A DNA stretch of 64,000 nucleotides from Azospirillum sp. OGB3 (GCF_014192915.1 NZ_JACHYN010000002.1:248001-312000); one strand, 5' to 3'. Shown: positions 42,917 through 55,583, counted from the stretch's first letter. Program-made: numbers and translations. The notes: generated by a model from the letters alone, not told the origin.

Positions 42917-43654
42917 TTACCCCCGCGCGCGCTCCTTCTCGATCCGGTCGAAGGCGGCGTTGATGGCGGCGATCTTCTGCGTCGCCAGATCCACGAACTC
43001 CTGCGGCATGCCCTGGGCGATCAGCACGTCGGGGTGATGCTCGCGCACCAGACGGCGGTGCGCGGCCTTGATCGCCTCGTCGCTGGCCCGGCGGGAGACG
43101 CCGAGCACGCCGTAGGGATCGGTCTCGTTCGGCGTGCCGGCGATGTGGTGGCCGGCAACGATGCGCTCGAACTCTTCGTCGCTGAAGCCGAAGATATGGG
43201 CGACCGTGCGCAGATACTCGACTTCCGTCTCGTGCAGCTCGTCGTCGGCCTCGGCGATGGCCAGCAGGCTGTCGAGCAGCTCCTCCAGCACGGCACGGCG
43301 GTCCTCGAAGAGGCCGGCGATCTGCTGGGCGTATTCCTCGAAGCCGTGGGTGTCCTTGCGGGCGAGGTCGAAGACGTGGCCCACCGTGTCCAGCTCCTCC
43401 GGCGGGACGCGGAACAGGCGCTTGAAGGTGTCCACCTCCACCCGCTTCACCACGCCGTCGGCGCGGGCCATCTTCGCCGACAGGGCGATCACGCCGATGG
43501 TGAAGGCGATGGACTTAGTCCCATCCGCCGGGCCGCACAGGCCGCGGATGCCGCGCCCCACCGCATAGCCGGCGGCCAGACCGATCAGGCCCCCGATCGG
43601 CCCGCCGATGGTGAAACCGGCCGCCCCGCCCAGGACGCTGCCCCAGATGCTCAT
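42917..43654 (-). CDS. djlA: DjlA-like co-chaperone (TerB and J domain)
   Basis: A 245-residue membrane-anchored J-domain protein. Order: a glycine-rich N-terminal transmembrane segment (residues about 5-35, with [17 protein letters not shown]), a TerB-like helical domain (about 50-170, [13 protein letters not shown] and [14 protein letters not shown]), and a C-terminal J domain with the essential HPD triad (VREHHPDVL) that stimulates DnaK. The domain order matches DjlA. ATG 43654 starts directly at the membrane segment; the extension to 43702 is unlikely. Confidence 0.88.
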   Translation of the reverse strand: MSIWGSVLGGAAGFTIGGPIGGLIGLAAGYAVGRGIRGLCGPADGTKSIAFTIGVIALSAKMARADGVVKRVEVDTFKRLFRVPPEELDTVGHVFDLARKDTHGFEEYAQQIAGLFEDRRAVLEELLDSLLAIAEADDELHETEVEYLRTVAHIFGFSDEEFERIVAGHHIAGTPNETDPYGVLGVSRRASDEAIKAAHRRLVREHHPDVLIAQGMPQEFVDLATQKIAAINAAFDRIEKERARG

Positions 43655-43801
43655 TTTTATCCGCCTTTCGACCGCTGGAGCAGCATACCGGCAGTCCGGC
43701 ACCGCGCCAACCGGCCCATACTTTTTCGTTGTTTCCCAAAATCTTCGCGCGCCGCGCCCTTTTCATCCGTTGGGGGTATGGGATTTTCCGGCGGGGCGGA
43801 A

Positions 43802-43885
43802 TGTTGCTGCACTGCAACAGAGCCGTGCCGTCATCGCCAGAAGTCTTGCCCTTTGGCCTCGCCTTCGCCATGTTGCGCCGCAACA
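43802..43885. promoter_or_regulatory. Pair of TGTTGC...GCAACA inverted repeats
   Basis: TGTTGC-N6-GCAACA at 43802-43819 and TGTTGC-N3-GCAACA at 43871-43885 are perfect 6-base inverted repeats 69 bases apart, in the 321 bases between the divergent djlA-like and acetyltransferase genes. They look like binding sites of a dimeric regulator. The TGC-rich palindrome recalls PhaR sites from memory, but that assignment is tentative. Confidence 0.45.
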
Positions 43886-43975
43886 AGAAGGGGGCCAGCC
43901 CAGGCCGCCGATTGGGGGAAGCGGACGACGCGAAGCGGTGCGATGTCCCGAATCACCAGCGCCACGAGTCCCCCC

Positions 43976-44530
43976 ATGTCCGCCATCCGCAAGCTTCTCC
44001 CCGCCGAACGCGGTCCGTACCGCGCGCATCTGCTGCGGCTGGACAAGGCGGACCGCTACGCCCGCTTCACCGGCACCGTCTCCGACGAGGTTATCGTCGC
44101 GCATTGCGACTCGCTCGACTGGACGCGGACCACGCTGCTCGGCCTGTTCGACCGCGGCGCGCTGCGCGGTGCGGTGGAGCTGTGCTTCGACCGGCTGCTG
44201 TGGCCCGGCGCGGCGGAGCTGGCGATCAGCGTCGAGAAGGGGCTTCAGGGGCGGGGCGTCGGCTCCACCCTGGTCCGCCGCGCACTGGCCATCGCGGCCA
44301 ACCGGGGCATCCGGCAGGTCCATATGATGTGCCTGGCCGACAACACCCGCATGCGCGCCCTGTCGCGCCGCTTCGGCGGGCACATGGAGCGGGACGGCGG
44401 GGAGTTCGCCATCACCATCGACCTGCCGCGTCCCTCGCAGTTCTCGCTGGCGCTCGAGGCGTTCGAGGACGGGGCGGGTGCGGTGAACGCCGTGCTGGAC
44501 AGGTTGCCCGCGCTGCTCAAGGCGGCCTGA
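43976..44530 (+). CDS. GNAT-family acetyltransferase
   Basis: A 184-residue protein with the GNAT fold: strand/helix [18 protein letters not shown] at the start, beta strands AVELCFDR and AELAISVE, and the acetyl-CoA pyrophosphate loop in [17 protein letters not shown] (Q/RxxGxG/A pattern). The C-terminal 30 residues extend beyond the core. The acceptor substrate is unknown. ATG 43976 gives the conserved start; ATG 43943 adds 11 residues and cannot be excluded. Neither has a strong Shine-Dalgarno. Confidence 0.82.
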   Translation: MSAIRKLLPAERGPYRAHLLRLDKADRYARFTGTVSDEVIVAHCDSLDWTRTTLLGLFDRGALRGAVELCFDRLLWPGAAELAISVEKGLQGRGVGSTLVRRALAIAANRGIRQVHMMCLADNTRMRALSRRFGGHMERDGGEFAITIDLPRPSQFSLALEAFEDGAGAVNAVLDRLPALLKAA

Positions 44531-44640
44531 CCGGACGGAGAGGGAAAGGGGACGCATCCCACCCTTTCGTCCTCCCCGGCTTGACCTGCGGCGGCGTATC
44601 GTCACACTCCCCGGAAATCGGAAACATCAGGGAGTGGGGT

Positions 44641-48249
<3,609 letters not shown>

Positions 48250-48254
48250 GGAAT

Positions 48255-48396
48255 CCCTCCCCCGCCCCGGGGGAGGGAAGGGGCCCGTGCGCCGCACGGG
48301 AAGGGTGAGGGTACAGGCAAGGATCAGCCCACGATTCTCGAACGACCCTCACCCGGCGCCTTCGGCGCCACCCTCTCCCGGGGCGGGAGAGGGGAT
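48255..48396. repeat. Intergenic palindromic repeat after the oxoprolinase gene
   Basis: CCCTCCCCCGCCCCGGGGGAGGG and CCCGTGCGCCGCACGGG hairpins, then GGGTGAGGG paired with CCCTCACCC, and CCTCTCCCGGGGCGGGAGAGG. It shares the CCCTCACCC and GAGAGGG boundaries with family A at 9294 and 16998. Non-coding; probably also a transcript end. Confidence 0.7.
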
Positions 48397-48518
48397 TAAA
48401 GCGCAAGCCCCCCACCCATGCGCGCGAGTCGCTTGTCTGCGCGGGCGGCGGGGCTTAGCTTCTCCGGTCCTACCACCGCACGTCACCGTGCCAAAAGGAC
48501 CCCCGGGGAGATTCGTCC

Positions 48519-49922
48519 ATGACCGCCGTACCCGCCGCCCAGCCTCGCGTCGCCTTCACCGACGAGATGAAGGCCGAGTTCAAGGCCCTGCTCGGGGACC
48601 GCTTCACCACCGCCGCGGCGGTGCGCGAGCATCACGGCAAGGACGAATCCTACCACCCCAACTTCCCGCCCGACGGCGTCGCCTTCGCCACCTCCACCGA
48701 GGAGGTCAGCGCCATCGTCACGCTCTGCGCCAAGCACAAGCTCCCGATCATCCCCTTCGGCACCGGCACGTCGCTGGAGGGTGGCGTCGCGGCGCTGGCC
48801 GGCGGCGTCTGCATCGACGTGTCGAACATGAAGGAGGTCCTGCGCGTCAGCCCGGAGGACCTCGACGTCACCGTCCAGGCCGGCGTGACCCGCAAGCAGC
48901 TCAACGAGCATCTGCGCGACACCGGCCTGTTCTTCCCCATTGACCCCGGCGCCGACGCCTCGCTGGGCGGCATGGCCTCGACCCGCGCCAGCGGCACCAA
49001 CGCCGTGCGCTATGGTACCATGCGCGAGAACGTGCTGGGGCTGACCGTGGTGCTGGCCGACGGCCGGATCATCAAGACCGGCGGGCGCGCCCGCAAGTCC
49101 GCCGCCGGCTACGACCTGACCCGCCTGTTCGTCGGGGCGGAAGGCACGCTCGGCATCATCACCGAGGTGACGCTGCGCCTCTACGGCATTCCGGAAGCGA
49201 TCTCGTCGGCGGTCTGCCCGTTCAACGACATCCGCGGCGCCGTGGACACGGTGATCCAGACGATCCAGTCCGGCATCCCGGTCGCCCGCATCGAGCTGCT
49301 GGACGAGGTCCAGATGGACGCGGTGAACAAGTACTCCAAGCTGGACTACACGGTCGCCCCGACCCTGTTCTTCGAGTTCCACGGCACCGCCGCCGGGGTG
49401 AAGGAGCAGGCGGAGATGGTCGCGGCCATCGCCGCGGAGTTCGGCGGCAGCGAATTCACCTGGGCGACCCGTCCGGAGGACCGCTCCAAGCTCTGGCAGG
49501 CCCGCCACGACGGCTATTACGCGGCGCTGGCGCTGCGCCCCGGCTCCAAGGGCTGGCCGACCGACGTCTGCGTGCCGATCTCGCGGCTGGCCGACTGCAT
49601 CCTGGAGACCAAGAAGGACATCGCCGAATCCTCGATGCTGGCCCCGCTGGTCGGCCATGTCGGCGACGGCAACTTCCACCTCGTCTACGTCATCGACCCC
49701 GACAAGCCGGAGGAGCTGGCCGAGGCCAAGCGCCTGAACGACCGCATGGTCGACCGGGCGCTTGCCATGGGCGGCACCTGCACCGGCGAGCATGGCATCG
49801 GCTACGGCAAGATGGAGTTCCTGGAGAAGGAGGCCGGCGACGCCTTCGCCGTGATGGGCGAGCTGAAGCGCGCCTTCGATCCGGAGAACCGGATGAACCC
49901 CGGCAAGGTCGTCCGCATCTGA
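48519..49922 (+). CDS. FAD-linked 2-hydroxyacid dehydrogenase (D-lactate dehydrogenase/glycolate oxidase type)
   Basis: A 467-residue VAO-family flavoprotein. The FAD-binding domain has IIPFGTGTSLEGGVAAL, the middle DPGADASLGGMASTRASGTNAVRYGTM segment, and the C-terminal substrate domain contains GHVGDGNFH (metal/active-site His) and the conserved end GEHGIGYGK. It most resembles cytochrome-linked D-lactate dehydrogenase; GlcD-type glycolate oxidase is the alternative. There is no glcE/glcF partner next to it, which favours a single-subunit enzyme. ATG 48519 follows GGGGAG. The convergent neighbour is a hydroxyacid dehydrogenase. Confidence 0.85.
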   Translation: MTAVPAAQPRVAFTDEMKAEFKALLGDRFTTAAAVREHHGKDESYHPNFPPDGVAFATSTEEVSAIVTLCAKHKLPIIPFGTGTSLEGGVAALAGGVCIDVSNMKEVLRVSPEDLDVTVQAGVTRKQLNEHLRDTGLFFPIDPGADASLGGMASTRASGTNAVRYGTMRENVLGLTVVLADGRIIKTGGRARKSAAGYDLTRLFVGAEGTLGIITEVTLRLYGIPEAISSAVCPFNDIRGAVDTVIQTIQSGIPVARIELLDEVQMDAVNKYSKLDYTVAPTLFFEFHGTAAGVKEQAEMVAAIAAEFGGSEFTWATRPEDRSKLWQARHDGYYAALALRPGSKGWPTDVCVPISRLADCILETKKDIAESSMLAPLVGHVGDGNFHLVYVIDPDKPEELAEAKRLNDRMVDRALAMGGTCTGEHGIGYGKMEFLEKEAGDAFAVMGELKRAFDPENRMNPGKVVRI

Positions 49923-49934
49923 GGATAGGGCGAG

Positions 49935-49954
49935 GGGAGCGCCGCGGCGCTCCC
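49935..49954. terminator. Hairpin between convergent genes
   Basis: GGGAGCGCC-GC-GGCGCTCCC is a perfect 9-bp stem between the flavoprotein and the convergent dehydrogenase. There is no clear U-tract, so it is only a candidate bidirectional terminator. Just beyond it, three copies of a 14-base unit (TCAGCGCGT-TCGT) run from 49968 into the end of the next gene. Confidence 0.4.
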
Positions 49955-49995
49955 AGCTTCCTTCCGGTCAGCGCGTTTCGTTCAGCGCGTCTCGT

Positions 49996-50889
49996 TCAGC
50001 GCGTCAGGCGCGTCATCAGGCTGGAGGTGTCCAGGCGGTTGCCGCCCATCGCCTGCACCTCGGCGTAGAACTGGTCCACCAGGGCGGTGACGGGCAGGGT
50101 GGCGCCGTTGTTGCGGGCTTCGCCCAGGACGATGCCCAGGTCCTTGCGCATCCAGTCCACGGCGAAGCCGAAGTCGAATTTGCCGTCCAGCATCGTCTTG
50201 GCGCGGTTGTCCATCTGCCACGACTGCGCCGCTCCCTTTCCGATCACGTCCACGACCTTGTGCCCGTCCAGACCCGCCTTCTGCGCGAAGGCCATGCCCT
50301 CGGCCAGCCCCTGCAGCAGCCCGGCGATGCAGATCTGGTTGACCATCTTGGTCAGCTGACCGGCGCCCGCCGGACCCATGTGGGTGACGGAGCGGCCGTA
50401 GCAGGCCATCAGCGGCTGGGTGCGGGCGAAGGCGTCGGCGTCACCACCCACCATTACCGTCAGCACGCCGTTCTCCGCTCCGGCCTGCCCGCCGGACACC
50501 GGCGCGTCGAGGAAGAACAGGCCGCGCTTGCGGGCCAGCTCGGCCATCTCGCGCGAGACGGTGGCTGAGACGGTGGAATGGTCGGCGATGATCGTGCCGG
50601 GCTTCATGGCGTCCATCGCCTCGCCGGCCACCGCCCGCACGTCGTCGTCGCCGCCGACGCAGAGGAAGACCACCTCGGCGTCGCGGGCGGCCTCGGCCGG
50701 GGTGGCGGCCGGGGTGGCGGCGCTGGCGCCGCCGAAGCGGGCGGTCCAGGCCTCGGCCTTGGCTGCGGTGCGGTTGAAGACGGTTACCCGGTGGCCGCCC
50801 CGGACGGCCAGATGGCCGGCCATGGGAAAGCCCATGGTGCCAAGCCCCAGAAAGGCGACGGAGCGGGAATCGGTCGCGGTGTCGGCCAT
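49996..50889 (-). CDS. Beta-hydroxyacid dehydrogenase (3-hydroxyisobutyrate / tartronate semialdehyde type)
   Basis: A 297-residue NAD(P)-dependent enzyme. The N-terminal Rossmann loop is FLGLGTMGFPMAGHL; the substrate motif is FLDAPVSGGQAGAENGVLTVMVGG; the catalytic Lys is in GAGQLTKMVNQI; the C-terminal helical domain has DLGIVLGEARNNG. Specificity within this family (3-hydroxyisobutyrate, tartronate semialdehyde, other) cannot be decided by eye. It faces a 2-hydroxyacid dehydrogenase, which might hint at glyoxylate/tartronate metabolism; this is weak inference. The stop codon lies in a short tandem repeat. Confidence 0.88.
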   Translation of the reverse strand: MADTATDSRSVAFLGLGTMGFPMAGHLAVRGGHRVTVFNRTAAKAEAWTARFGGASAATPAATPAEAARDAEVVFLCVGGDDDVRAVAGEAMDAMKPGTIIADHSTVSATVSREMAELARKRGLFFLDAPVSGGQAGAENGVLTVMVGGDADAFARTQPLMACYGRSVTHMGPAGAGQLTKMVNQICIAGLLQGLAEGMAFAQKAGLDGHKVVDVIGKGAAQSWQMDNRAKTMLDGKFDFGFAVDWMRKDLGIVLGEARNNGATLPVTALVDQFYAEVQAMGGNRLDTSSLMTRLTR

Positions 50890-51143
50890 GGTCCTGTCTT
50901 TCTTCGTTGTATCGGCTGCGGATCGTTCTTGTCGGCGTCTGCCTTTGGACAGCCAAGCTAGGCCGGGAGCGCGCCCGGATCAAACGCCGTCCATCGAACG
51001 CAGCGCGATTGAAGTTCGGCGGGGTCCTTCCCCCATCCGGCATCCCCGGACAGCGGCACTCTGCCGCGGGAGGCATGACTCTTTCGAACGAGGTTGTCTT
51101 GCCGCGCCCTTGCTACCGGCGCGTGATGTGTTAAGACGTTAAT
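50890..51143. other. Divergent intergenic region upstream of the dehydrogenase and a small gene
   Basis: Holds promoters for genes on both strands, but no clear pair of hexamers stands out. The AT-richest spot is GTGTTAAGACGTTAATG (51127-51143), just before the structured leader, and is the likeliest -10 zone for the small gene. Confidence 0.35.
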
Positions 51144-51252
51144 GCCGGGTTTGCAGCGCAGCACCCGGCCATGCCGGCGCAACGGCGCCGGTGAACCAGG
51201 GCAGAGCCGGGGCCGCAAGACCCGGGCCGGAGAACAAGGGAAGGATAGCCGC
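51144..51252 (+). other. Structured leader of a 76-residue small protein
   Basis: Three consecutive potential stem-loops: GCCGGGT/ACCCGGC (51144-51150 with 51163-51169), CCGGCGC/GCGCCGG (51174-51180 with 51185-51191), and a GCCGGGG...CCCGGGC stem further on (about 51206-51229). A GGGAAGGA ribosome binding site follows. I could not match it to a riboswitch or SRP RNA. Confidence 0.4.
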
Positions 51253-51483
51253 ATGACGAATCAGTCGGGTTTCCAGGATGCGCCGCCGGACGAGCGTTCG
51301 AACCTCACGGACGAGCAGGAAAGCGCCATCCGCGTCCTCGCCAACAGCCTGCACCGCCTGAACGACGCCGTCGTCAAGGCCGTGGAGGCCGGCGTGACGG
51401 TCGAGCTGATGCGCACGGCCCGCTATCACAACGCGACGGGCAACTGGGGCGACCAGCTCACCCCGATGATCCGCACCAAGTAA
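51253..51483 (+). CDS. Small conserved-looking protein, function unknown
   Basis: A 76-residue acidic, soluble protein: a disordered N-terminus (residues 1-20), then a helix (LTDEQESAIRVLANSLHRLNDAVVKAVEAG) and a short C-terminal segment (TGNWGDQLTPMIRTK). No Cys, signal or membrane segment. A good ribosome binding site (GGGAAGGA) and a strong terminator straight after the stop make this a convincing single-gene transcript. I recognise no family. Confidence 0.7.
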   Translation: MTNQSGFQDAPPDERSNLTDEQESAIRVLANSLHRLNDAVVKAVEAGVTVELMRTARYHNATGNWGDQLTPMIRTK

Positions 51484-51505
51484 GCGGCTCATCCCATCCG
51501 ACCGG

Positions 51506-51545
51506 AAGGCCTCCCGTCCGAAAGGACAGGGAGGCCTTTTCCTTT
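51506..51545 (+). terminator. Rho-independent terminator
   Basis: AAGGCCTCCC-G-TCC, loop GAAA, GGA-CA-GGGAGGCCTT followed by TTCCTTTT. It starts 22 bases after the small gene's stop. Confidence 0.88.
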
Positions 51546-51646
51546 TCGGCATGCCCCATCCCGTCCCACCATTGTTCCCGTCGCGGCGCGGAACCGCGGC
51601 GCCCTTCGCTGGTTCCTTCCATTTGGCCCCCAGCAAGGAAACGGTC

Positions 51647-51835
51647 ATGAAGGACGCTCAGAACCACACCCCGCAGCGTCAGGGGCAGCGTCAGGGCATG
51701 AACGACCGCGAAGCGTTCTGGCGCATGCACTGCCTGTCGGAACCGACCTTCACCGACCTTACCCACGGCATCTTCCTGGGGCTGATCTGGTCGGCGGTGC
51801 TGTGGGCGCCGATGTTCATCAGCGTTCTGCTCTGA
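51647..51835 (+). CDS. Small single-pass membrane protein
   Basis: A 62-residue protein. The first 35 residues are hydrophilic and Gln-rich (QRQGQRQGMNDREAFWRMH); the C-terminal half is one hydrophobic helix (GIFLGLIWSAVLWAPMFISVLL) reaching the end. The AAGGAAAC sequence 8 bases before ATG 51647 supports translation. No family is recognised. It lies between the terminator above and the convergent sensor kinase. Confidence 0.6.
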   Translation: MKDAQNHTPQRQGQRQGMNDREAFWRMHCLSEPTFTDLTHGIFLGLIWSAVLWAPMFISVLL

Positions 51836-51863
51836 CCCTCCCGTCCGCTCAGAACAGCCCCGG

Positions 51864-54032
51864 TCAGGCGGTCTTCGCGGAGCGGAGCAGGGCACGGATG
51901 CGGGCGGCGAGCTGGTCCGGGGTGAAGGGCTTGGGCAGGACGGCGGCGTCGGCCCGCAGGCCGGTCAGCGATTCGGGGCTGTAGCCGGAAATCAGCAGGA
52001 CCCGGATGCCGGGCCAGCGCTCCTGGACCCGTCGTGCCAGATCGATTCCCGATACGCCGTAGGGCATGACCACGTCGGTCACGATCGCGTCGAAGGCCGC
52101 GTCCTGCTCCAGGATCTCCAGCGCGGCGGCGCCGTGGTCGGCGGTCTCCACCTCGAAGCCCTCCTGGGTCAGCCCTTCCACGGTGGCCATCAGGACCAGC
52201 GCGTTGTCCTCGACCACCAGCAGGCGGACCGGGCCGCGTGGCGCCTCCTCCGCCGCGTCCGGCACCGCTTCCGGCTCCGGCAGCCGGTCGGACACCGGGA
52301 GGGTCACGCGGACCACCGTGCCGCGGCGCGGCGCGCTGGAAATGGTCGCGTTGCCGCCCGACTGCCGGGCGAAGCCGTAGACCATCGACAGCCCCAGGCC
52401 CGTCCCCTTGCCGTGCGGCTTGGTGGTGAAGAAAGGCTCGAAGGCGCGGGCGGCGACCTCCGAGGGCATGCCGCCGCCGGTGTCGGTGATCTCCAGAACG
52501 GCCAGCGGGCCGTCAGACGTTTCCTCCTGCCGGACGGCGATGCGGATGCGTCCGCCCGTCGGCATCGCGTCGCGGGCGTTCACCACGAGGTTCAGCACCG
52601 CCAGTTCCAGCTGGACGGGGTCCACCTCCACCCGCAGCGGGGCGCTGGGAAGCGCCCAATCCAGCGCGATGTCGGCGCGGATGGAGCGTTCCAGCAGATC
52701 GGCCATGGCGCGCAGGGCGTCGCCCAGATCGATCACCTTGGGGTCCACCGCCTCCTGACGCGAGAAGGCCAGCAACTGCCCGGTCAGGGTCCGGGCGCGG
52801 TTCAGCGCGGTGCGGGTGCCGTCCAGATAGCGCGCGCCCTCCCCAGGCAGATGCCGTTCCATCAGATGCAGATTGGCCAGGGCGGCGGTCAGCAGGTTGT
52901 TGAAGTCGTGGGCGACGCCTCCGGTCAACTGGCCCAATGCCTCCAGCTTCTGCGACTGGCGCAGCGCGTTCTCCAGCGATTCGCGGGCGCGGGCCTCTTC
53001 GGTCCAGCGGCGGACGGCGCGCATCTCGCTCTGCGCGCGGCGCAGCGCCAACAGGGTGATGCCGATCAGAGCCAGCATCGCCGGCACGGTGAAGGCAGCG
53101 TATGTCAGGACGTTGTGCACCCAGCCGGCCCGGATCTCGGCGATCGGGATGCCGTAGGTGACGTAGATCGGGTAGGGCGCGACCTGCATGAAGCCGTTGA
53201 GCCTCGCCACGCCGTCGAGGCGGCCCCGTGTGCGGAATACACCTTCGGTCTTCCCGGCCGCCATGGCGCCGAGCAGGAAGCTGTCCGCGGCATGACGGGC
53301 CTGACGGTCGCCCATTGAGGGGAAACGGACCAGAACCGAGCCGTCGCGGCGGACGAGGGAGATCGACTCCTTCGGACCGCCGACGACGAGTTGATAGAAA
53401 TCGGCCAGATAATCGGTCAGCACCGCGGTCAGCAGCACGCCGTTGAACGGCCCTTCCGGGCCGCCCCCGGCGGCGCGGCGGCGCGTGACGTTGAACTGCC
53501 GCTTGCCCGACCCGCGCCCGGTGATCGCCTCGCTGACGAAGATGCTGGCGTCACCGGCCGCCTGGATGCGGAAATACTCCCGGTCGCCGACGTTGATCAA
53601 CGGGGCCGGGAACAGGCGGTTGTCGTTGCGCAGCGCGCCGTTGGGATCGACCAGCCCGACAACGCCGATCTGCGGGACCTCTTCGACCAGAGTCCTTAGA
53701 TAGCCATGCAGATCATCGGAACGGCCGATCTCGTCCCAGCTCATGCCGGCGGTCCGCTCGTCCAGCCGGTCCAGGACCTGTTCGACCGTGTCGAAAACCT
53801 TCTGCATGTGCTCGTGCAGGATCAGCACGGTCTTGCGGATGTTGCGCTCGGCCTGCGCTTCCTCCTCGTGAAAGTCGCGCCAAGCGATGGCTGTGAACAG
53901 CAGCGTGGGAAGCAGGACGGATGCCACCAGGAGGATGCGCAGAAGGCGCACCATTCCCGCCGATTCGGTTGCCAGGGCGTCGAGGTAACGAAGAGGCATG
54001 GGCTGCGGGGGGGCGGCGGGGAGGGCGATCAT
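51864..54032 (-). CDS. Hybrid sensor histidine kinase with periplasmic Cache-like domain
   Basis: About 720 residues. Two transmembrane helices ([23 protein letters not shown] and [23 protein letters not shown]) flank a 260-residue periplasmic domain resembling a double Cache sensor ([28 protein letters not shown]). Then HisKA with phosphoacceptor His in [13 protein letters not shown], HATPase with [18 protein letters not shown] and [13 protein letters not shown], and a C-terminal receiver with phosphoacceptor Asp in AIVTDVVMP. The sensed ligand is unknown. The start is uncertain: ATG 54032, ATG 53999 or GTG 54095; none has a good Shine-Dalgarno. No response-regulator gene is adjacent. Confidence 0.88.
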   Translation of the reverse strand: MIALPAAPPQPMPLRYLDALATESAGMVRLLRILLVASVLLPTLLFTAIAWRDFHEEEAQAERNIRKTVLILHEHMQKVFDTVEQVLDRLDERTAGMSWDEIGRSDDLHGYLRTLVEEVPQIGVVGLVDPNGALRNDNRLFPAPLINVGDREYFRIQAAGDASIFVSEAITGRGSGKRQFNVTRRRAAGGGPEGPFNGVLLTAVLTDYLADFYQLVVGGPKESISLVRRDGSVLVRFPSMGDRQARHAADSFLLGAMAAGKTEGVFRTRGRLDGVARLNGFMQVAPYPIYVTYGIPIAEIRAGWVHNVLTYAAFTVPAMLALIGITLLALRRAQSEMRAVRRWTEEARARESLENALRQSQKLEALGQLTGGVAHDFNNLLTAALANLHLMERHLPGEGARYLDGTRTALNRARTLTGQLLAFSRQEAVDPKVIDLGDALRAMADLLERSIRADIALDWALPSAPLRVEVDPVQLELAVLNLVVNARDAMPTGGRIRIAVRQEETSDGPLAVLEITDTGGGMPSEVAARAFEPFFTTKPHGKGTGLGLSMVYGFARQSGGNATISSAPRRGTVVRVTLPVSDRLPEPEAVPDAAEEAPRGPVRLLVVEDNALVLMATVEGLTQEGFEVETADHGAAALEILEQDAAFDAIVTDVVMPYGVSGIDLARRVQERWPGIRVLLISGYSPESLTGLRADAAVLPKPFTPDQLAARIRALLRSAKTA

Positions 54033-54255
54033 GGGTGGCGATGGGGCGGGGCGCCATGCGCGGGCCACCGGGGTCAGGAAGCTATGACGGTACACGGCAG
54101 CCGGGGCAACCCGAACTTTCCGGCAGCCCTATGACTTTCAGCGGGGTGAGGGTGGGGCCCAAGCCATTCCCCATGGCCCTGCTCTGCGGAAGCGGCGAGA
54201 ATGCGGCGAGCCGGTGCCCCCAACCATGCCAACGCTGCCGCGGAGACCATCCAGC

Positions 54256-54645
54256 ATGCCCCTGAAGCCCATCGAGCACGTCGACGCCGCTCCCGAGGTG
54301 CGCGCCGTCTACGACGACATCAAGGCGGCCCGCAACGTGCCGGACGTCAACAATTTCTGGAAGATGGCCGCCCATCATCCGCCCACGCTGAAGCGCACCT
54401 GGGAAAGCCTGAAGGAGGTGATGGCCCCCGGCGCGCTGGACCCGCTGGTCAAGGAGATGATCTTCGTCGCGGTCAGCGTGACCAACGGCTGCGACTATTG
54501 CATCCGCTCGCACGAGGCCGCCGCGCGCCGCGCCGGCATGACCGACGCCCAGTTCGGCGAGCTGATGGCCGTCATCGGCATGGCCAACGAGACCAACCGC
54601 CTCGCCAAAGGCTATCAGGTGGAGATCGACGAAGCCCTGAAATAG
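54256..54645 (+). CDS. AhpD-like / carboxymuconolactone decarboxylase-family protein
   Basis: A 129-residue all-helical protein with the CxxCxxxH redox motif (NGCDYCIRSH: Cys79, Cys82, His86) that marks alkylhydroperoxidase-like members of the family. The N-terminal KPIEHVDAAPEVRAVYDDIK is typical. It probably takes part in peroxide reduction or is an uncharacterised CMD-family member; no ahpC is nearby. ATG 54256 has GGAG 11 bases upstream. Confidence 0.85.
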   Translation: MPLKPIEHVDAAPEVRAVYDDIKAARNVPDVNNFWKMAAHHPPTLKRTWESLKEVMAPGALDPLVKEMIFVAVSVTNGCDYCIRSHEAAARRAGMTDAQFGELMAVIGMANETNRLAKGYQVEIDEALK

Positions 54646-54648
54646 CCG

Positions 54649-55062
54649 TCACGCGATGTCGTCGAGGGCGTCCTCCAGCGACGGGTAGATGCCCTCGGCC
54701 AGCGAACCGTCCACCCGCACCGGGCGGGGGAGCACGGCGACGGCGTCCAGCGCGCCGCGCAGCGTCAGGCCGGTGACCTCCACGAAGCCGCCGCGGTTGC
54801 CGTAGCGCCCGGCGGTCCATTCCGCCCGCTCGGGGTCACCGGACAACCGTCCATTGCAGGTGATCATCTCGTGGGTGTCGTCGCCGCCGCGCCGGTTCCA
54901 GGCCATGCCGCCGCCCAGGCCGCTGCCGATGTCGCGGGGGCGGAAGCCGTGGGGCTGTAGCAGGTCGCGCACCGCGCGGGACACCACCACGGCCTTGGGA
55001 TCGATCTCCGTCCCCACCGGCCCGCCCGCCGCGTGGGGTTCCTGTCCGATCGCCTGTTCCAT
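54649..55062 (-). CDS. Hypothetical protein
   Basis: A 137-residue soluble protein of unknown function. It is Gly/Asp-rich with short beta-prone segments (HEMITCNGRLSG, GGFVEVTGLTLRG) and ends with SLEDALDDIA. Its ribosome binding site GGGGAGCGG lies just before ATG 55062. The in-frame extension upstream runs through the tRNA gene and is not real. It ends 3 bases from the convergent AhpD-like gene. Confidence 0.6.
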   Translation of the reverse strand: MEQAIGQEPHAAGGPVGTEIDPKAVVVSRAVRDLLQPHGFRPRDIGSGLGGGMAWNRRGGDDTHEMITCNGRLSGDPERAEWTAGRYGNRGGFVEVTGLTLRGALDAVAVLPRPVRVDGSLAEGIYPSLEDALDDIA

Positions 55063-55134
55063 GGGTCCGCTCCCCGTCTTGTGTCGCTTGCCAAAGACAA
55101 CAGGCGGGAGCGCGGCCTGTGCCGCGGCGGCGGA

Positions 55135-55176
55135 GCGGAAAAGCGAAAGGGCCGATGCGTCGCCGCATCGGCCCTT
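55135..55176 (-). terminator. Terminator of tRNA-Pro copy 1
   Basis: On the minus strand AAGGGCCGATGCG, short loop, CGCATCGGCCCTTT, followed by CGCTTTTCC. It starts 8 bases after the tRNA CCA end. Confidence 0.85.
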
Positions 55177-55183
55177 GTCGTGT

Positions 55184-55260
55184 TGGTCGGAGAGAGAGGA
55201 TTCGAACCTCCGGCCCCTGCCTCCCGAAAGCAGTGCTCTACCAGGCTGAGCTACTCTCCG
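55184..55260 (-). tRNA. tRNA-Pro (anticodon CGG), copy 1
   Basis: 77 nt with encoded CCA. Acceptor CGGAGAG pairs with CTCTCCG; D arm AGCTC...GAGC; anticodon loop TTCGGGA gives CGG (reads codon CCG); T arm CCGGAGGTTCGAATCCTCT-type with TTCGAAT loop. The discriminator base is A, as in proline tRNAs. Identical to copy 2. Confidence 0.97.
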
Positions 55261-55302
55261 GTCCAGTCGGTGCCGCCGTCGCCAGCGTCGCCGTGGAGCG
55301 GG

Positions 55303-55331
55303 TGTATAGACCCATTGCCCGCGGGCTGCAA
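55303..55331 (-). promoter_or_regulatory. Promoter of tRNA-Pro copy 1
   Basis: Minus strand TTGCAG (55326-55331), 17-base spacer, TATACA (55303-55308). The start site would leave a leader of about 36 bases. The same layout is seen at copy 2. Confidence 0.75.
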
Positions 55332-55419
55332 TGGGAATAAGCGGCATTTGCGGAATGTTTTTTTGCCGGGTCGCGAAAGCCGGCGGGAAGGCGGGCGCAA
55401 CGGTTGGTTGGCCGGGCCG

Positions 55420-55458
55420 GAAAAGCGAAAGGGCCGATGCGTTTCCGCATCGGCCCTT
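55420..55458 (-). terminator. Terminator of tRNA-Pro copy 2
   Basis: Minus strand AAGGGCCGATGCG, loop GAAA, CGCATCGGCCCTTT, then CGCTTTTCC. Near-identical to the terminator of copy 1. Confidence 0.85.
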
Positions 55459-55465
55459 GTCGTGC

Positions 55466-55542
55466 TGGTCGGAGAGAGAGGATTCGAACCTCCGGCCCCT
55501 GCCTCCCGAAAGCAGTGCTCTACCAGGCTGAGCTACTCTCCG
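55466..55542 (-). tRNA. tRNA-Pro (anticodon CGG), copy 2
   Basis: 77 nt, identical in sequence to copy 1 by eye, with encoded CCA and anticodon CGG. Starts exactly 282 bases upstream of copy 1 on the minus strand. Confidence 0.97.
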
Positions 55543-55583
55543 GTCCGTCGGTTGCGCCGTGGCCGGCGTCACCGTGGGCCGCG

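Noticed and set aside
51144-51252. Cobalamin riboswitch or small SRP RNA
   Set aside because: The conserved B12-box and the SRP GGTCAGG...GGAAGGAAGCAGCC loop are both missing; only generic stems are seen.
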